From positions 1 to 7,852 of the forward strand of contig JACXTO010000163.1 in the NCBI GenBank assembly GCA_016919565.1: 7,852 bases of DNA. The letters run 5' to 3'. How positions within the stretch are numbered: position 1 is the stretch's first letter; each line of letters starts with the position of its first letter. The notes beneath the pieces are model-generated. The model was not told where the DNA came from and ran no database searches. It worked only from the letters and a program-made list of their open reading frames with translations. A program made the position numbers and the translations under genes. Shown here in pieces: positions 1-5,664 of the stretch. The stretch is from Methanomassiliicoccaceae archaeon (GTDB taxonomy: Archaea > Thermoplasmatota > Thermoplasmata > Methanomassiliicoccales > UBA472).

Positions 1-3
1 GAT

Positions 4-840
4 CTAGGTGCTGCTGCCGGATTTTACCGCAGTTACCTCGAGGTTGAATTGGACGGCGCGAGCGGAATGCGTGATCCAGCCCAGTGAGATGATGTCCGCG
101 TGCTTGGCGACCTTAGGGGCCGACTCGGGGCTCAATCCGCCGGAGACCTCGACCAACGCCCGCTCGTTGAGCTTCTTGATGGCCAGATAGGCAATCTCGA
201 TCTGCTCCGGGCGCATGTTGTCCAGCATGATTATGTCCGCGCCTGCCTTGGCCGCTTCCACCGCCTGCTCCATCGACTCCACCTCGACCTCTATCTTCTT
301 CGAGAAGGAGACGTTCTTCGCCTTCGATACGGCCTGGCCGACGGAGCCGACGACGCGTAGGTGATTGTCCTTGATCAGGATGGCATCGTCCAATCGGTAG
401 CGGTGCGGATCCCCGCCGCCGTGCACGACGGCCTTCTTCTCGTAATAGCGGAAACCGGGAGTTGTCTTGCGCGTCGCCGCGACCTTCACGCTGGGATTGC
501 TGCGACGACATTCCCGCACCACGTTCGACGTCACGGTCGCGATGCCGCTCATCCTCATCAGGAAATTGAGGGCTAGTCGCTCGCCTAGAAGTATCTTCTT
601 CAAGAGGCCTTCCAGGACCAGAACGTCCTCGCCCTTGCTCACCTTCTCGCCGTCTCTCGTCATCGGATAGGTGGTGACGCCGAGCTCGTTGAACACCTCG
701 ATCGCCTCGTCCAGTCCGGCCAAGACACAGTCCTCGCCTGCCTTGATGCGGGCGCTCCCCATCTCTTCACCGAGGAGGATATCACTGGTGATGTCACCAA
801 AGCCAACATCCTCATCAAGGTAATCATTTATCCGGCTCAT
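4..840 (-). CDS. nadC: Nicotinate-nucleotide pyrophosphorylase (quinolinate phosphoribosyltransferase)
   Basis: Converts quinolinate and PRPP to nicotinate mononucleotide, CO2 and pyrophosphate, the entry to the NAD pool in the de novo aspartate route; cytoplasmic. The 278-residue product has the usual family length. Visible landmarks are the N-terminal DVGFGDITSD (11-20), ERLALNFLMRMSGIAT (87-102), the substrate-site signature TRKTTPGFR (123-131) followed by HGGGDPHR (140-147), KDNH (157-160), EVEVES (184-189), the barrel-strand LDN (206-208) and EVSGG (231-235). ModD-type paralogues of molybdenum loci share this fold, but the RKTTPG and HGGG-HR motifs and the lack of molybdate transport genes favour NadC. 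The ATG is chosen because a TATA box lies about 27 bp upstream, which predicts a leaderless mRNA with no SD. nadA and nadB are not in view. The gene follows the beta-CASP gene on the same strand after 224 bp, so it is probably transcribed separately. Confidence 0.95.
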   Translation of the reverse strand: MSRINDYLDEDVGFGDITSDILLGEEMGSARIKAGEDCVLAGLDEAIEVFNELGVTTYPMTRDGEKVSKGEDVLVLEGLLKKILLGERLALNFLMRMSGIATVTSNVVRECRRSNPSVKVAATRKTTPGFRYYEKKAVVHGGGDPHRYRLDDAILIKDNHLRVVGSVGQAVSKAKNVSFSKKIEVEVESMEQAVEAAKAGADIIMLDNMRPEQIEIAYLAIKKLNERALVEVSGGLSPESAPKVAKHADIISLGWITHSARAVQFNLEVTAVKSGSST

Positions 841-862
841 CGGATTGAAATACGACTTTGCT

Positions 863-872
863 CATATAAAGG
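863..872 (-). promoter_or_regulatory. TATA box of nadC
   Basis: Read on the minus strand this is CCTTTATATG. Its centre lies about 27-28 bp before the A of the nadC ATG, so transcription should begin at or next to the start codon (archaeal TATA centres normally sit about 26 bp before the start site). No SD-like sequence precedes the ATG, consistent with a leaderless message. Confidence 0.65.
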
Positions 873-896
873 TATGCTGAACTGGGTTGCTGGCAA

Positions 897-933
897 ACTC
901 ACGAAGTGAGTACTCGTCTTCGAAGGCTCACTT
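897..933. repeat. Dyad cluster upstream of the nadC promoter
   Basis: ACTCAC (897-902), a GAA spacer (903-905) and GTGAGT (906-911) form a perfect 6-bp inverted repeat. CTTCGAAG (918-925) is a perfect 8-bp palindrome. CTCACTT (927-933) is the reverse complement of AAGTGAG (904-910), giving a second 7-bp inverted pair. The cluster lies just upstream of the nadC TATA box, where an activator or repressor could bind. A regulatory role is inferred from position and symmetry only. Confidence 0.35.
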
Positions 934-1064
934 TGTTATCTTTCCGGATAATACTAACGTAAGTAAATTGCTTTCAAAGAGCAGCTATCCAATAGAGGGA
1001 GGATGAAGGATTAGATCAAGAGTGGGTGATTTGGTTGATTTCCTGCGGTTATGTCACCTAGGTC

Positions 1065-2354
1065 TCAGATCTCTATCGACTCTCCGGTCTTCGGCATGAA
1101 GACCTTGAAATCGTCCTGCAGGTCCTTCGCCAATGCCTCACGGTTCTCGGAGTGCATGATCACTATCTTCTCAGGGTCGCAACCGCGGATGAACGCCAAT
1201 AGCTCGTTGTGGTCGGCATGCGCGCTCAGGTCGAACTGGTTGATCTCGCATTTCACCTTGATGCGGCGCGTCTTGGGTGCCGGGACGATCTCCTCTGGAG
1301 CCGCCCTCCGCCCCCTCGGGCCGTAATCCGGGACCTCGATATATCCGCCATCGATCAGCTTCCTTCCGTTCGAGCCATCCACCTGGTAGCCTGTCATCAG
1401 GACCGCGCTCCTCGGGTCGTCTTTGACGTAATCCAAGTAGCTGAGGACCGGCCCTCCATCGACCATCCCGCCAGTGGTGATGATGACCTGGCCACGCTTC
1501 GCCCTGTCCCTAACCGCTGGTGTTCGTACCTCAGCGAACTTGTTGCGCGCCTGCTTGAGCTGCTTGTCCGACCTCAAGTACTCCGGGTGCTCCAGATAGA
1601 TGCGGTTCACGGTCTTGCCCATGCCGTCGACCCACATGTCGTACTTCAGGTCTTTTAGGATCAGCATCGCTTCCTGCGTCCGTCCGACGGCGAAGCAGGG
1701 GATGATCGCCTTGCCGCCCCGCTCAACTACCTCCTTCACCTTCTGGATGAAGCGGTTCTCCTCCTTCTGTCGGTCGGGATGCAATCTTCCGGCGTACGTC
1801 CCCTCGACGATCAGGTTGTCGCACTTTACCGGGTGCGCCCCGTAGACAAGGCGAGTGCTATAAGTGTGCATGTCGCCGGTGAAGAGCGTCGTCCGGTCCC
1901 CGCGGAGCTCGTACATCGTCGCCCCTGGAACATGGCCGGCGCTGTGCAGCTCCACCTCAAGGCCGCCGACGTCGATGACGTCGCCGTAATCCAACGTAGC
2001 AAAGGACGTCATCGCCTTGCGGATGTCCTCCGGCTCGAACGGCCTCGGATACCCTTCCGAGTCCGCGACCTTGATCGTGTCCTGCAGCAATATCTGAGCG
2101 ACCGCGATCGTCATCGGCGTCGCCGTGACCCGGCAGTCGTTTCGCGCGCAGAGCCACGGGATCATGCCGCTGTGGTCGACGTGGCTGTGGGTGAGGAACG
2201 CGTGATCAATGTGCGGCGGTTCGATCGGTGGCTCTGGCGGCTCTTTCGGCCTCAACTTCAATCCGTACTCGAATAGCAGGTTGGCGCCTTTGTTCTCCAG
2301 GACCATGCCCAGCTTGCCAACCATTTCCGCTCCACCGAGGAATCTGATCTTCAT
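1065..2354 (-). CDS. Beta-CASP metallo-beta-lactamase ribonuclease, archaeal CPSF2-like
   Basis: Zinc-dependent RNA-processing nuclease of the metallo-beta-lactamase/beta-CASP family, 429 residues, close to the usual length of stand-alone archaeal aCPSF2 proteins and lacking the N-terminal KH domains of aCPSF1. Metal-site motifs are complete: HSHVDH (56-61), H141 in SAGHVPG, D161 in FTGD; beta-CASP motifs follow as E184 in VEGTY, H379 in SAHADH and H401 in IMHSE. The family signature PCFAVGRTQE is at 219-228. The SAHAD form of the late motif resembles CPSF-type enzymes more than RNase J, so I favour aCPSF2, though aRNase J is not excluded. A basic, proline-containing loop at about 342-363 looks like an insertion between the beta-CASP domain and motif B. 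It begins 6 bp after the yjbQ-like stop, with an SD-like GAAGGTG inside the end of that gene, so the two are very likely co-transcribed. Confidence 0.9.
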   Translation of the reverse strand: MKIRFLGGAEMVGKLGMVLENKGANLLFEYGLKLRPKEPPEPPIEPPHIDHAFLTHSHVDHSGMIPWLCARNDCRVTATPMTIAVAQILLQDTIKVADSEGYPRPFEPEDIRKAMTSFATLDYGDVIDVGGLEVELHSAGHVPGATMYELRGDRTTLFTGDMHTYSTRLVYGAHPVKCDNLIVEGTYAGRLHPDRQKEENRFIQKVKEVVERGGKAIIPCFAVGRTQEAMLILKDLKYDMWVDGMGKTVNRIYLEHPEYLRSDKQLKQARNKFAEVRTPAVRDRAKRGQVIITTGGMVDGGPVLSYLDYVKDDPRSAVLMTGYQVDGSNGRKLIDGGYIEVPDYGPRGRRAAPEEIVPAPKTRRIKVKCEINQFDLSAHADHNELLAFIRGCDPEKIVIMHSENREALAKDLQDDFKVFMPKTGESIEI

Positions 2355-2360
2355 TTCCGC

Positions 2361-2795
2361 TTACACCTTCTGCTTCTGTGAGCCGATTAACTGGATAACG
2401 ACCTTGCGATCCCGACCACCATTGTCGAGCTCCATCAGCACTAATTGCTGCCAGATGCCCAGGTCGAGGGCGCCGTTGTTGAAAGGCACCGTCATGGAGG
2501 GACCAAGGAATGAAGCCCGGACGTGCGAGTGACCATTTCCATCGCCGCCGGTGCCGTTGTGATCGTACCCCATTCCCTTCGGGAACAAGCGCTGCAGGGC
2601 GCCTTTCATGTCGCTCTGCAACCCTGGCTCGTTCTCGATCGCGTAGATGGCCGCGGTCGAATGAGGCACGAAGACACAGGCTAGGCCGTCCTGCATTTGG
2701 GACCTGGCCAAGGCCGTTTTGACCTCGCCGGTCAGATCGATGATGTCCCCCTCCTTGTCCGTTGACAAGGACAGGACCTTCCTGAATGTCTCCAT
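2361..2795 (-). CDS. YjbQ/UPF0047 family protein
   Basis: A 144-residue protein covering the whole of this small single-domain family, widespread in archaea and bacteria. Family landmarks are VFVPHSTAAI (41-50), N54-E55, a DH pair at 78-79, the histidine cluster HSH (89-91), and the C-terminal block with LGIWQQLVLMELDN (112-125). The conserved histidines are thought to form a metal site. Bacterial YjbQ has been reported to have weak thiamine-phosphate-synthase activity, and databases carry that name, but the physiological role is unclear and I would not transfer it. It is the first gene of a unit with the beta-CASP nuclease 6 bp downstream. A TATA box about 30 bp before the ATG and the lack of an SD suggest a leaderless or almost leaderless mRNA. 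No targeting signal is visible. Confidence 0.88.
   Translation of the reverse strand: METFRKVLSLSTDKEGDIIDLTGEVKTALARSQMQDGLACVFVPHSTAAIYAIENEPGLQSDMKGALQRLFPKGMGYDHNGTGGDGNGHSHVRASFLGPSMTVPFNNGALDLGIWQQLVLMELDNGGRDRKVVIQLIGSQKQKV
2364..2370 (-). promoter_or_regulatory. Shine-Dalgarno site for the beta-CASP gene
   Basis: GAAGGTG on the minus strand lies within the last codons of the YjbQ-family gene, 9 nt before the beta-CASP ATG. It matches the core of the archaeal anti-SD complement (AGGTG) and supports both the chosen start and translation from a bicistronic mRNA. Confidence 0.5.
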
Positions 2796-2820
2796 GTTCT
2801 TAAGTTGGCTAAATTCTCGT

Positions 2821-2830
2821 TCATATAAGC
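2821..2830 (-). promoter_or_regulatory. TATA box of the yjbQ-like/beta-CASP unit
   Basis: GCTTATATGA on the minus strand, centred about 30 bp before the ATG at 2795. It shares TTATATGA with the nadC promoter. The predicted start site leaves a leader of at most a few bases. Confidence 0.6.
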
Positions 2831-2878
2831 CACTTATGGTCGGCGAATCGGAGTATCTGCCGTTTGCGAGTGCAAGTA

Positions 2879-2898
2879 AAAGCTCGAACGCTAGCTTT
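2879..2898. repeat. Short inverted repeat in the divergent promoter region
   Basis: AAAGCT (2879-2884) and AGCTTT (2893-2898) are perfect 6-bp arms around an 8-nt centre. The element sits between the minus-strand TATA box (2821-2830) and the plus-strand TATA candidate near 2929, so one bound protein could affect both directions. Arms this short also arise by chance. Confidence 0.25.
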
Positions 2899-2924
2899 CT
2901 CCGAGAGCGAAAAAACAGTCGATA

Positions 2925-2933
2925 GATTAATAG
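2925..2933 (+). promoter_or_regulatory. TATA-like element of the HTH gene
   Basis: GATTAATAG, centred about 29 bp before the GTG at 2958, with no SD between. The spacing matches the leaderless arrangement of nadC, the yjbQ-like gene and the HD gene, and supports initiation at this GTG. The match to a TATA consensus is only moderate. Confidence 0.4.
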
Positions 2934-2957
2934 GTCATCGAAAATTAACCTAATACT

Positions 2958-3320
2958 GTGACTAGCTTTATCTCAGGCAATTTCCATTTTGGTAAGCCAG
3001 AATTTGACCCTGACAAGGTATGGCTCTCCTCGAGCTACAGGGTACTGCTGATAAAGCAGGGCATCGAAAAAGCGGGGAGCATCAACAAGCTGGGAAGGGA
3101 GCTGGGCTACCGCTCTCGAGTCCATCCTGGGTGGTCGATAAGGCAGATATTGCTAGGATATCAGGCATTCCCCTTGGACCGGCTCACGAAGATGGCCGAG
3201 TTCCTTGGTCTCCCAATAGAGGATATACTTCAACATCGGACCAAGCCCAAGGCGGTGACGCTTGAGAGCACAAAGGATGCTCTCACGAGAAATGGCCTGT
3301 ACTGCTATTATCCCCGCTGA
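2958..3320 (+). CDS. Small helix-turn-helix (XRE-like) putative DNA-binding protein
   Basis: A 120-residue protein read from a GTG. Residues about 40-92 show an HTH-like pattern: GSINKLGRELGY (40-51), then a WSIRQILLGYQ helix (59-69), a proline-started PLDRLTKMAEFLG (72-84) and a closing PIEDIL (86-91). This is the layout of small Cro/XRE-like folds in which the second and third helices contact DNA. The first 25 residues and the aromatic C-terminus (YCYYPR) are not recognised. The start is set by the TATA-like element about 29 bp upstream; no in-frame ATG occurs before the HTH. It is divergent from the yjbQ-like/beta-CASP unit across 162 bp, so it may regulate itself or that unit, which is inference from position. 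No membrane segment, ligand domain or partner gene is visible. Confidence 0.7.
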   Translation: MTSFISGNFHFGKPEFDPDKVWLSSSYRVLLIKQGIEKAGSINKLGRELGYRSRVHPGWSIRQILLGYQAFPLDRLTKMAEFLGLPIEDILQHRTKPKAVTLESTKDALTRNGLYCYYPR

Positions 3321-3390
3321 TGCATTTTACGGTCCTACGGCACTAGTTCTTCCACATAATCTGGTAAGAGACCGCGATCGAGACAAAGTC

Positions 3391-3399
3391 TTTTATACC
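3391..3399 (+). promoter_or_regulatory. TATA box of the membrane-protein gene
   Basis: TTTTATACC, centred near 3395, predicts transcription starting around 3418-3423. That leaves a leader of roughly 30 nt before the preferred GTG at 3452, and it places the start site at the left arm of a perfect hairpin. Confidence 0.55.
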
Positions 3400-3417
3400 G
3401 ACTTCTCGATATTGAAC

Positions 3418-3483
3418 ATGTCGGACAACCGTCCGACCGAAGGGATTGGGAGTGCTATTCAGACGTCGGTCCAAAGACGATGA
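3418..3483 (+). other. Possible leaderless 21-codon upstream ORF
   Basis: An ATG at 3418 coincides with the predicted transcription start and opens a 21-residue frame ending with TGA at 3481-3483. It overlaps the start of the membrane-protein gene in another frame. Since leaderless initiation appears common in this window, ribosomes could load here first and affect initiation at 3452. The peptide has no recognisable family, and the ORF may be coincidental. Confidence 0.2.
3420..3437. repeat. Perfect 7-bp hairpin/dyad at the predicted transcript start
   Basis: GTCGGAC (3420-3426), loop AACC (3427-3430) and GTCCGAC (3431-3437) pair perfectly, and the stem is GC-rich. It sits at the predicted transcription start of the downstream membrane-protein gene and ends 14 nt before its GTG and just before the AGGGA SD-like site. 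It could be an operator, or an RNA stem capping the 5' end of the mRNA. It is not followed by a T-run, so it is not a terminator. Confidence 0.5.
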
Positions 3484-4438
3484 TGATGAGGTGACGACCT
3501 CTCTACTTAGGAGAGGAGTCTATCGCGTCTCCGACATCGAGGACGAGGAGATCAAGAAGTTCAAGGGATCGGGAATGGTCTTCTCCTTTTGGGGCGCGGT
3601 GAAGTACACATTCATTCTCACGCTGCTTCTCTGGTGGCTCCCGATATTCGGGCAAATGATAGCCGGTTACGTAGGGGGCCGACGGGCCGGGTCGCCGATC
3701 AGGGCGGTCGTGGCCGCGTTCGTGCCAGTGATCGTTCTCTTCACCATAATGTACCTCTTCAACAGCGGTATCCTGCCTTCCCAGGTCAACGGCGTCACCA
3801 TCAATCCCGAGCAATTGTTCGCTAGCTTTGGTGCCGGAGTGCCTTACATCGAGCCGTACCTGCAGTTCGCCGGACTGTACATCGAATCGTTCATGGGCGT
3901 TATCCAATCGATCAATCTGCTCAAGATCGACAACTACATCGTGCTGGTGGCGTTCGCCTACATCGGCGGCGTGCTGGCGCAGCAGACCCGACGCGAATTG
4001 GAGTACGTCGCCGAGCGCGGCGGGCACGAGACCAAGATCGTGATCGGCAAGGACCAGAGCGATGACCGGACGCCGCTTCGGCTTCGCGCCCTGCGATACT
4101 CCAAGGCGCAGGACGAGGAGAGCGACCGCAGCTTCAACGAGATGGAGGCCCTGGATGGGGATGCGGAGGTCGTCGAGGATATCGAGCCGCAGCCGATACA
4201 CACAACCAAGAAGCGGAGCGCCAACCAGATGATGCAGGAAAGCCCCCGCAATCGACGCGCCATCGCCGAACGCGTCAAGACCATGGAAAGGGACCAGAGG
4301 GGCGTCGAGCGCAAGGTCAAGCAGCGATCGACCGTGGCGTCGGGGCTGGTATCGAGGTCCGCTCAGAAGGCAGCCAAGCAAAAACCGAGGGCGGTCGATA
4401 AGGAGTCCAAAGGCTCGGACGGCCCCGAATATATTTGA
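3452..4438 (+). CDS. Unrecognised membrane protein with a long charged cytoplasmic tail
   Basis: Not recognised as a named family. Counting from the GTG at 3452 the product has 328 residues; a TTG at 3446 would add two, but the AGGGA at 3441-3445 is correctly spaced only for the GTG. Residues 1-40 are charged, with a DDDDE run and no signal peptide. Hydrophobic segments lie at about 46-73 (ending GYVGGRRAG) and 85-104, and a weaker one at about 161-177. From about 178 to the end the protein is hydrophilic: first acidic (about 200-248), then strongly basic (about 252-320, many K/R, possibly disordered or nucleic-acid binding). GC-rich third codon positions support this strand over a long antisense frame. 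It has its own TATA box and ends 123 bp before TFS. The GYVGGRRAG stretch between membrane helices vaguely recalls small archaeal DUF membrane proteins, but I would not assign one. Confidence 0.75.
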   Translation: MLFRRRSKDDDDEVTTSLLRRGVYRVSDIEDEEIKKFKGSGMVFSFWGAVKYTFILTLLLWWLPIFGQMIAGYVGGRRAGSPIRAVVAAFVPVIVLFTIMYLFNSGILPSQVNGVTINPEQLFASFGAGVPYIEPYLQFAGLYIESFMGVIQSINLLKIDNYIVLVAFAYIGGVLAQQTRRELEYVAERGGHETKIVIGKDQSDDRTPLRLRALRYSKAQDEESDRSFNEMEALDGDAEVVEDIEPQPIHTTKKRSANQMMQESPRNRRAIAERVKTMERDQRGVERKVKQRSTVASGLVSRSAQKAAKQKPRAVDKESKGSDGPEYI

Positions 4439-4514
4439 AGCTAGCACTGATCGAGACTTGCCCTTCAGAATCAGTTAGGATGTATGTCCTGCTATCCCAT
4501 CTGTGGCTACGAAG

Positions 4515-4524
4515 AATATAAATA
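4515..4524 (+). promoter_or_regulatory. TATA box of the TFS gene
   Basis: AATATAAATA, a strong archaeal TATA match, centred about 42 bp before the ATG at 4562 and predicting a leader of about 16 nt. AGGCGAT at 4548-4554, one mismatch from the SD core AGGTGAT, lies 7 nt before that ATG. Both argue against the upstream in-frame ATG at 4484, which would lie 5' of the promoter. Confidence 0.6.
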
Positions 4525-4532
4525 CGGCCACC

Positions 4533-4537
4533 TTTTT
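4533..4537 (+). terminator. Weak T-tract after the membrane-protein gene
   Basis: TTTTT about 95 bp after the membrane-protein stop. Archaeal RNA polymerase can terminate on T-runs without a hairpin, but this one is short and lies between the TFS TATA box and its start site, so it could equally be plain promoter sequence. Confidence 0.15.
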
Positions 4538-4561
4538 CCACGCCTTCAGGCGATTCACAAT

Positions 4562-4861
4562 ATGTTCTGTCCAACGTGCAAATCATTGATGTTCCCCAAG
4601 GATGGGATGTTCAGGTGCGGGAAATGCGGAACGGAGAAGAACACGGCTGGCACGTCCCAGGGGTTCCTCACCCAACTCCGGCAGAAGGAGATGGTCGTAA
4701 TCGAGTCCTCTCAACCCACCCTGCCAAAGACCAATGTGGAATGTCCTAAATGCCTGCACAACGAAGCCTTTTGGGTTCTCAGACAAACGCGCGCGGCGGA
4801 TGAGCCTGAAACCAAGATCTACCGCTGCGTGAAATGCACCCATTCATGGCGCGAGTACTAG
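4562..4861 (+). CDS. tfs: Transcription factor S (TFS, archaeal TFIIS-like cleavage factor)
   Basis: Rescues backtracked or arrested RNA polymerase by stimulating cleavage of the nascent RNA 3' end. From the ATG at 4562 the product is 99 residues, typical for archaeal TFS. The N-terminal zinc ribbon uses C3, C6, C19 and C22 (CPTC then CGKC); the C-terminal TFIIS-type ribbon uses C61, C64, C89 and C92 (CPKC then CVKC). The acidic hairpin that enters the polymerase active site is present as ADEPET, with D80-E81, so the cleavage activity is probably intact; inhibitory TFS paralogues lack this feature. The C-terminus HSWREY is family-typical. The frame is open upstream to 4484, but promoter position and domain start favour 4562. 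PCNA begins 65 bp downstream, so the two may be partly co-transcribed. Confidence 0.95.
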   Translation: MFCPTCKSLMFPKDGMFRCGKCGTEKNTAGTSQGFLTQLRQKEMVVIESSQPTLPKTNVECPKCLHNEAFWVLRQTRAADEPETKIYRCVKCTHSWREY

Positions 4862-4885
4862 GCCATATTGGTAGTACTAGCAATC

Positions 4886-4895
4886 CTTATTAAAC
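4886..4895 (+). promoter_or_regulatory. TATA-like element upstream of PCNA
   Basis: CTTATTAAAC, centred about 37 bp before the PCNA ATG. Taken alone it predicts a start site near 4916, on the edge of the SD (4912-4922). Either initiation is slightly earlier or much of the PCNA message comes by read-through from TFS. Confidence 0.4.
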
Positions 4896-4912
4896 CACAA
4901 GCGGTTATCGCT

Positions 4913-4922
4913 GGAGAGGTGG
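4913..4922 (+). promoter_or_regulatory. Shine-Dalgarno site of PCNA
   Basis: GGAGAGGTGG, containing the AGGTG core, ends 4 nt before the ATG at 4927. It is among the clearest SDs in the window and fixes the PCNA start. Confidence 0.6.
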
Positions 4923-4926
4923 AACG

Positions 4927-5664
4927 ATGTTCCAAGCCAAGGTGAAATCGGAGACGTTGAAAGGGATTGTGGATGTCGTCTCCACACTCGTCGATGAAGC
5001 TAAATTCAATGTGAATGCCAAGGGTGTTTCTCTTAAGGCGGTCGACCCGGCACATGTCGCCATGGTGGACCTGAAGATCGACAGGAGCGCCTTCGAGGAG
5101 TTCGCAGCTGATGACACGGAACTAGGCATCGATCTTGACAAGATCAAGGAAGTTTTGCGTCTATCCCGAGCGGGGGATATCATCACCCTGTCCCAGGACG
5201 AGGACAAGAACCGATTGGTGATCAATGTCGGCAACGTCACCCGGCGCATGAACCTCGTCGACACGACGGGAATGTCCGACCCGAAAGTGCCGAACATCAA
5301 CCTGCCCGCCAAGGTGGCAGTGAATTCCGAGGAACTGCAGAAGGGCATCAAGGCCGCCGAGAGCATCTCCGACCATATCGCCCTGATCGCGACGGCCGAG
5401 GGATTCGAGATGATCTCCGAGGGCGATACCGACTCCGCCTCGCTGAAGCTGAGCAAGGACATGATGGTCTCTCTCGATGTCAAGGAGAACGTGCGCTCCC
5501 TGTTCCCGCTGGACTACTTCTCCAACATGATCCGAGCGATCCCGTCAGGAACGGTCGTCAGCATGAGCATCGGGAACGATTACCCGGTGAAGCTGGAATT
5601 CGCGATCGCCGATGGTAAGGGCACGGTCGACTACCTGCTTGCTCCGAGGATAGAGTCGGACTGA
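4927..5664 (+). CDS. pcn: DNA polymerase sliding clamp (PCNA)
   Basis: Ring-forming processivity clamp that encircles DNA and tethers DNA polymerases, FEN1, ligase and other PIP-box proteins. The 245-residue length is that of archaeal/eukaryotic PCNA, with two similar halves. Seen directly: MFQAKVKSETLKGIVD at the start, the signature LKAVDPAHVAMVDL (36-49), the interdomain linker region at about 115-130, the second-half segment RSLFPLDYFSNMIRA (190-204), and the C-terminal YLLAPRIESD (236-245) whose PxxxP-like tail region contributes to PIP-box binding. Only one clamp gene is visible, which would form a homotrimer as in most euryarchaea. TFS lies 65 bp upstream on the same strand. The stop (5662-5664) abuts the stop of the convergent HD-domain gene. 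Confidence 0.97.
   Translation: MFQAKVKSETLKGIVDVVSTLVDEAKFNVNAKGVSLKAVDPAHVAMVDLKIDRSAFEEFAADDTELGIDLDKIKEVLRLSRAGDIITLSQDEDKNRLVINVGNVTRRMNLVDTTGMSDPKVPNINLPAKVAVNSEELQKGIKAAESISDHIALIATAEGFEMISEGDTDSASLKLSKDMMVSLDVKENVRSLFPLDYFSNMIRAIPSGTVVSMSIGNDYPVKLEFAIADGKGTVDYLLAPRIESD

Noticed and set aside
2836..2925. Possible 29-residue micro-ORF in the divergent promoter region
   Set aside because: No SD or suitably spaced TATA box precedes the ATG, and it ends over the HTH promoter. It is better explained as chance.
3262..3483. 73-codon frame spanning the end of the HTH gene and the start of the membrane-protein gene
   Set aside because: It overlaps the HTH coding end, contains the promoter of the next gene and has no domain. 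Only its last 21 codons, from the ATG at 3418, are kept as a possible upstream ORF.
3503..4447. Long minus-strand open frame (314 codons) opposite the membrane-protein gene
   Set aside because: It is the antisense shadow of a GC-rich gene. It shows no domain and has H/R/D-rich low-quality composition, while the plus frame has membrane segments, GC-rich third positions, a TATA box and an SD.
4484..4561. N-terminal extension of TFS from the upstream ATG, including a CxxxxC pattern
   Set aside because: That ATG lies upstream of the strong TATA box at 4515-4524, and the family domain begins exactly at the ATG at 4562.
4905..5483. Minus-strand open frame (192 codons) opposite PCNA
   Set aside because: It is serine-rich shadow translation of the PCNA gene with no independent start signals.
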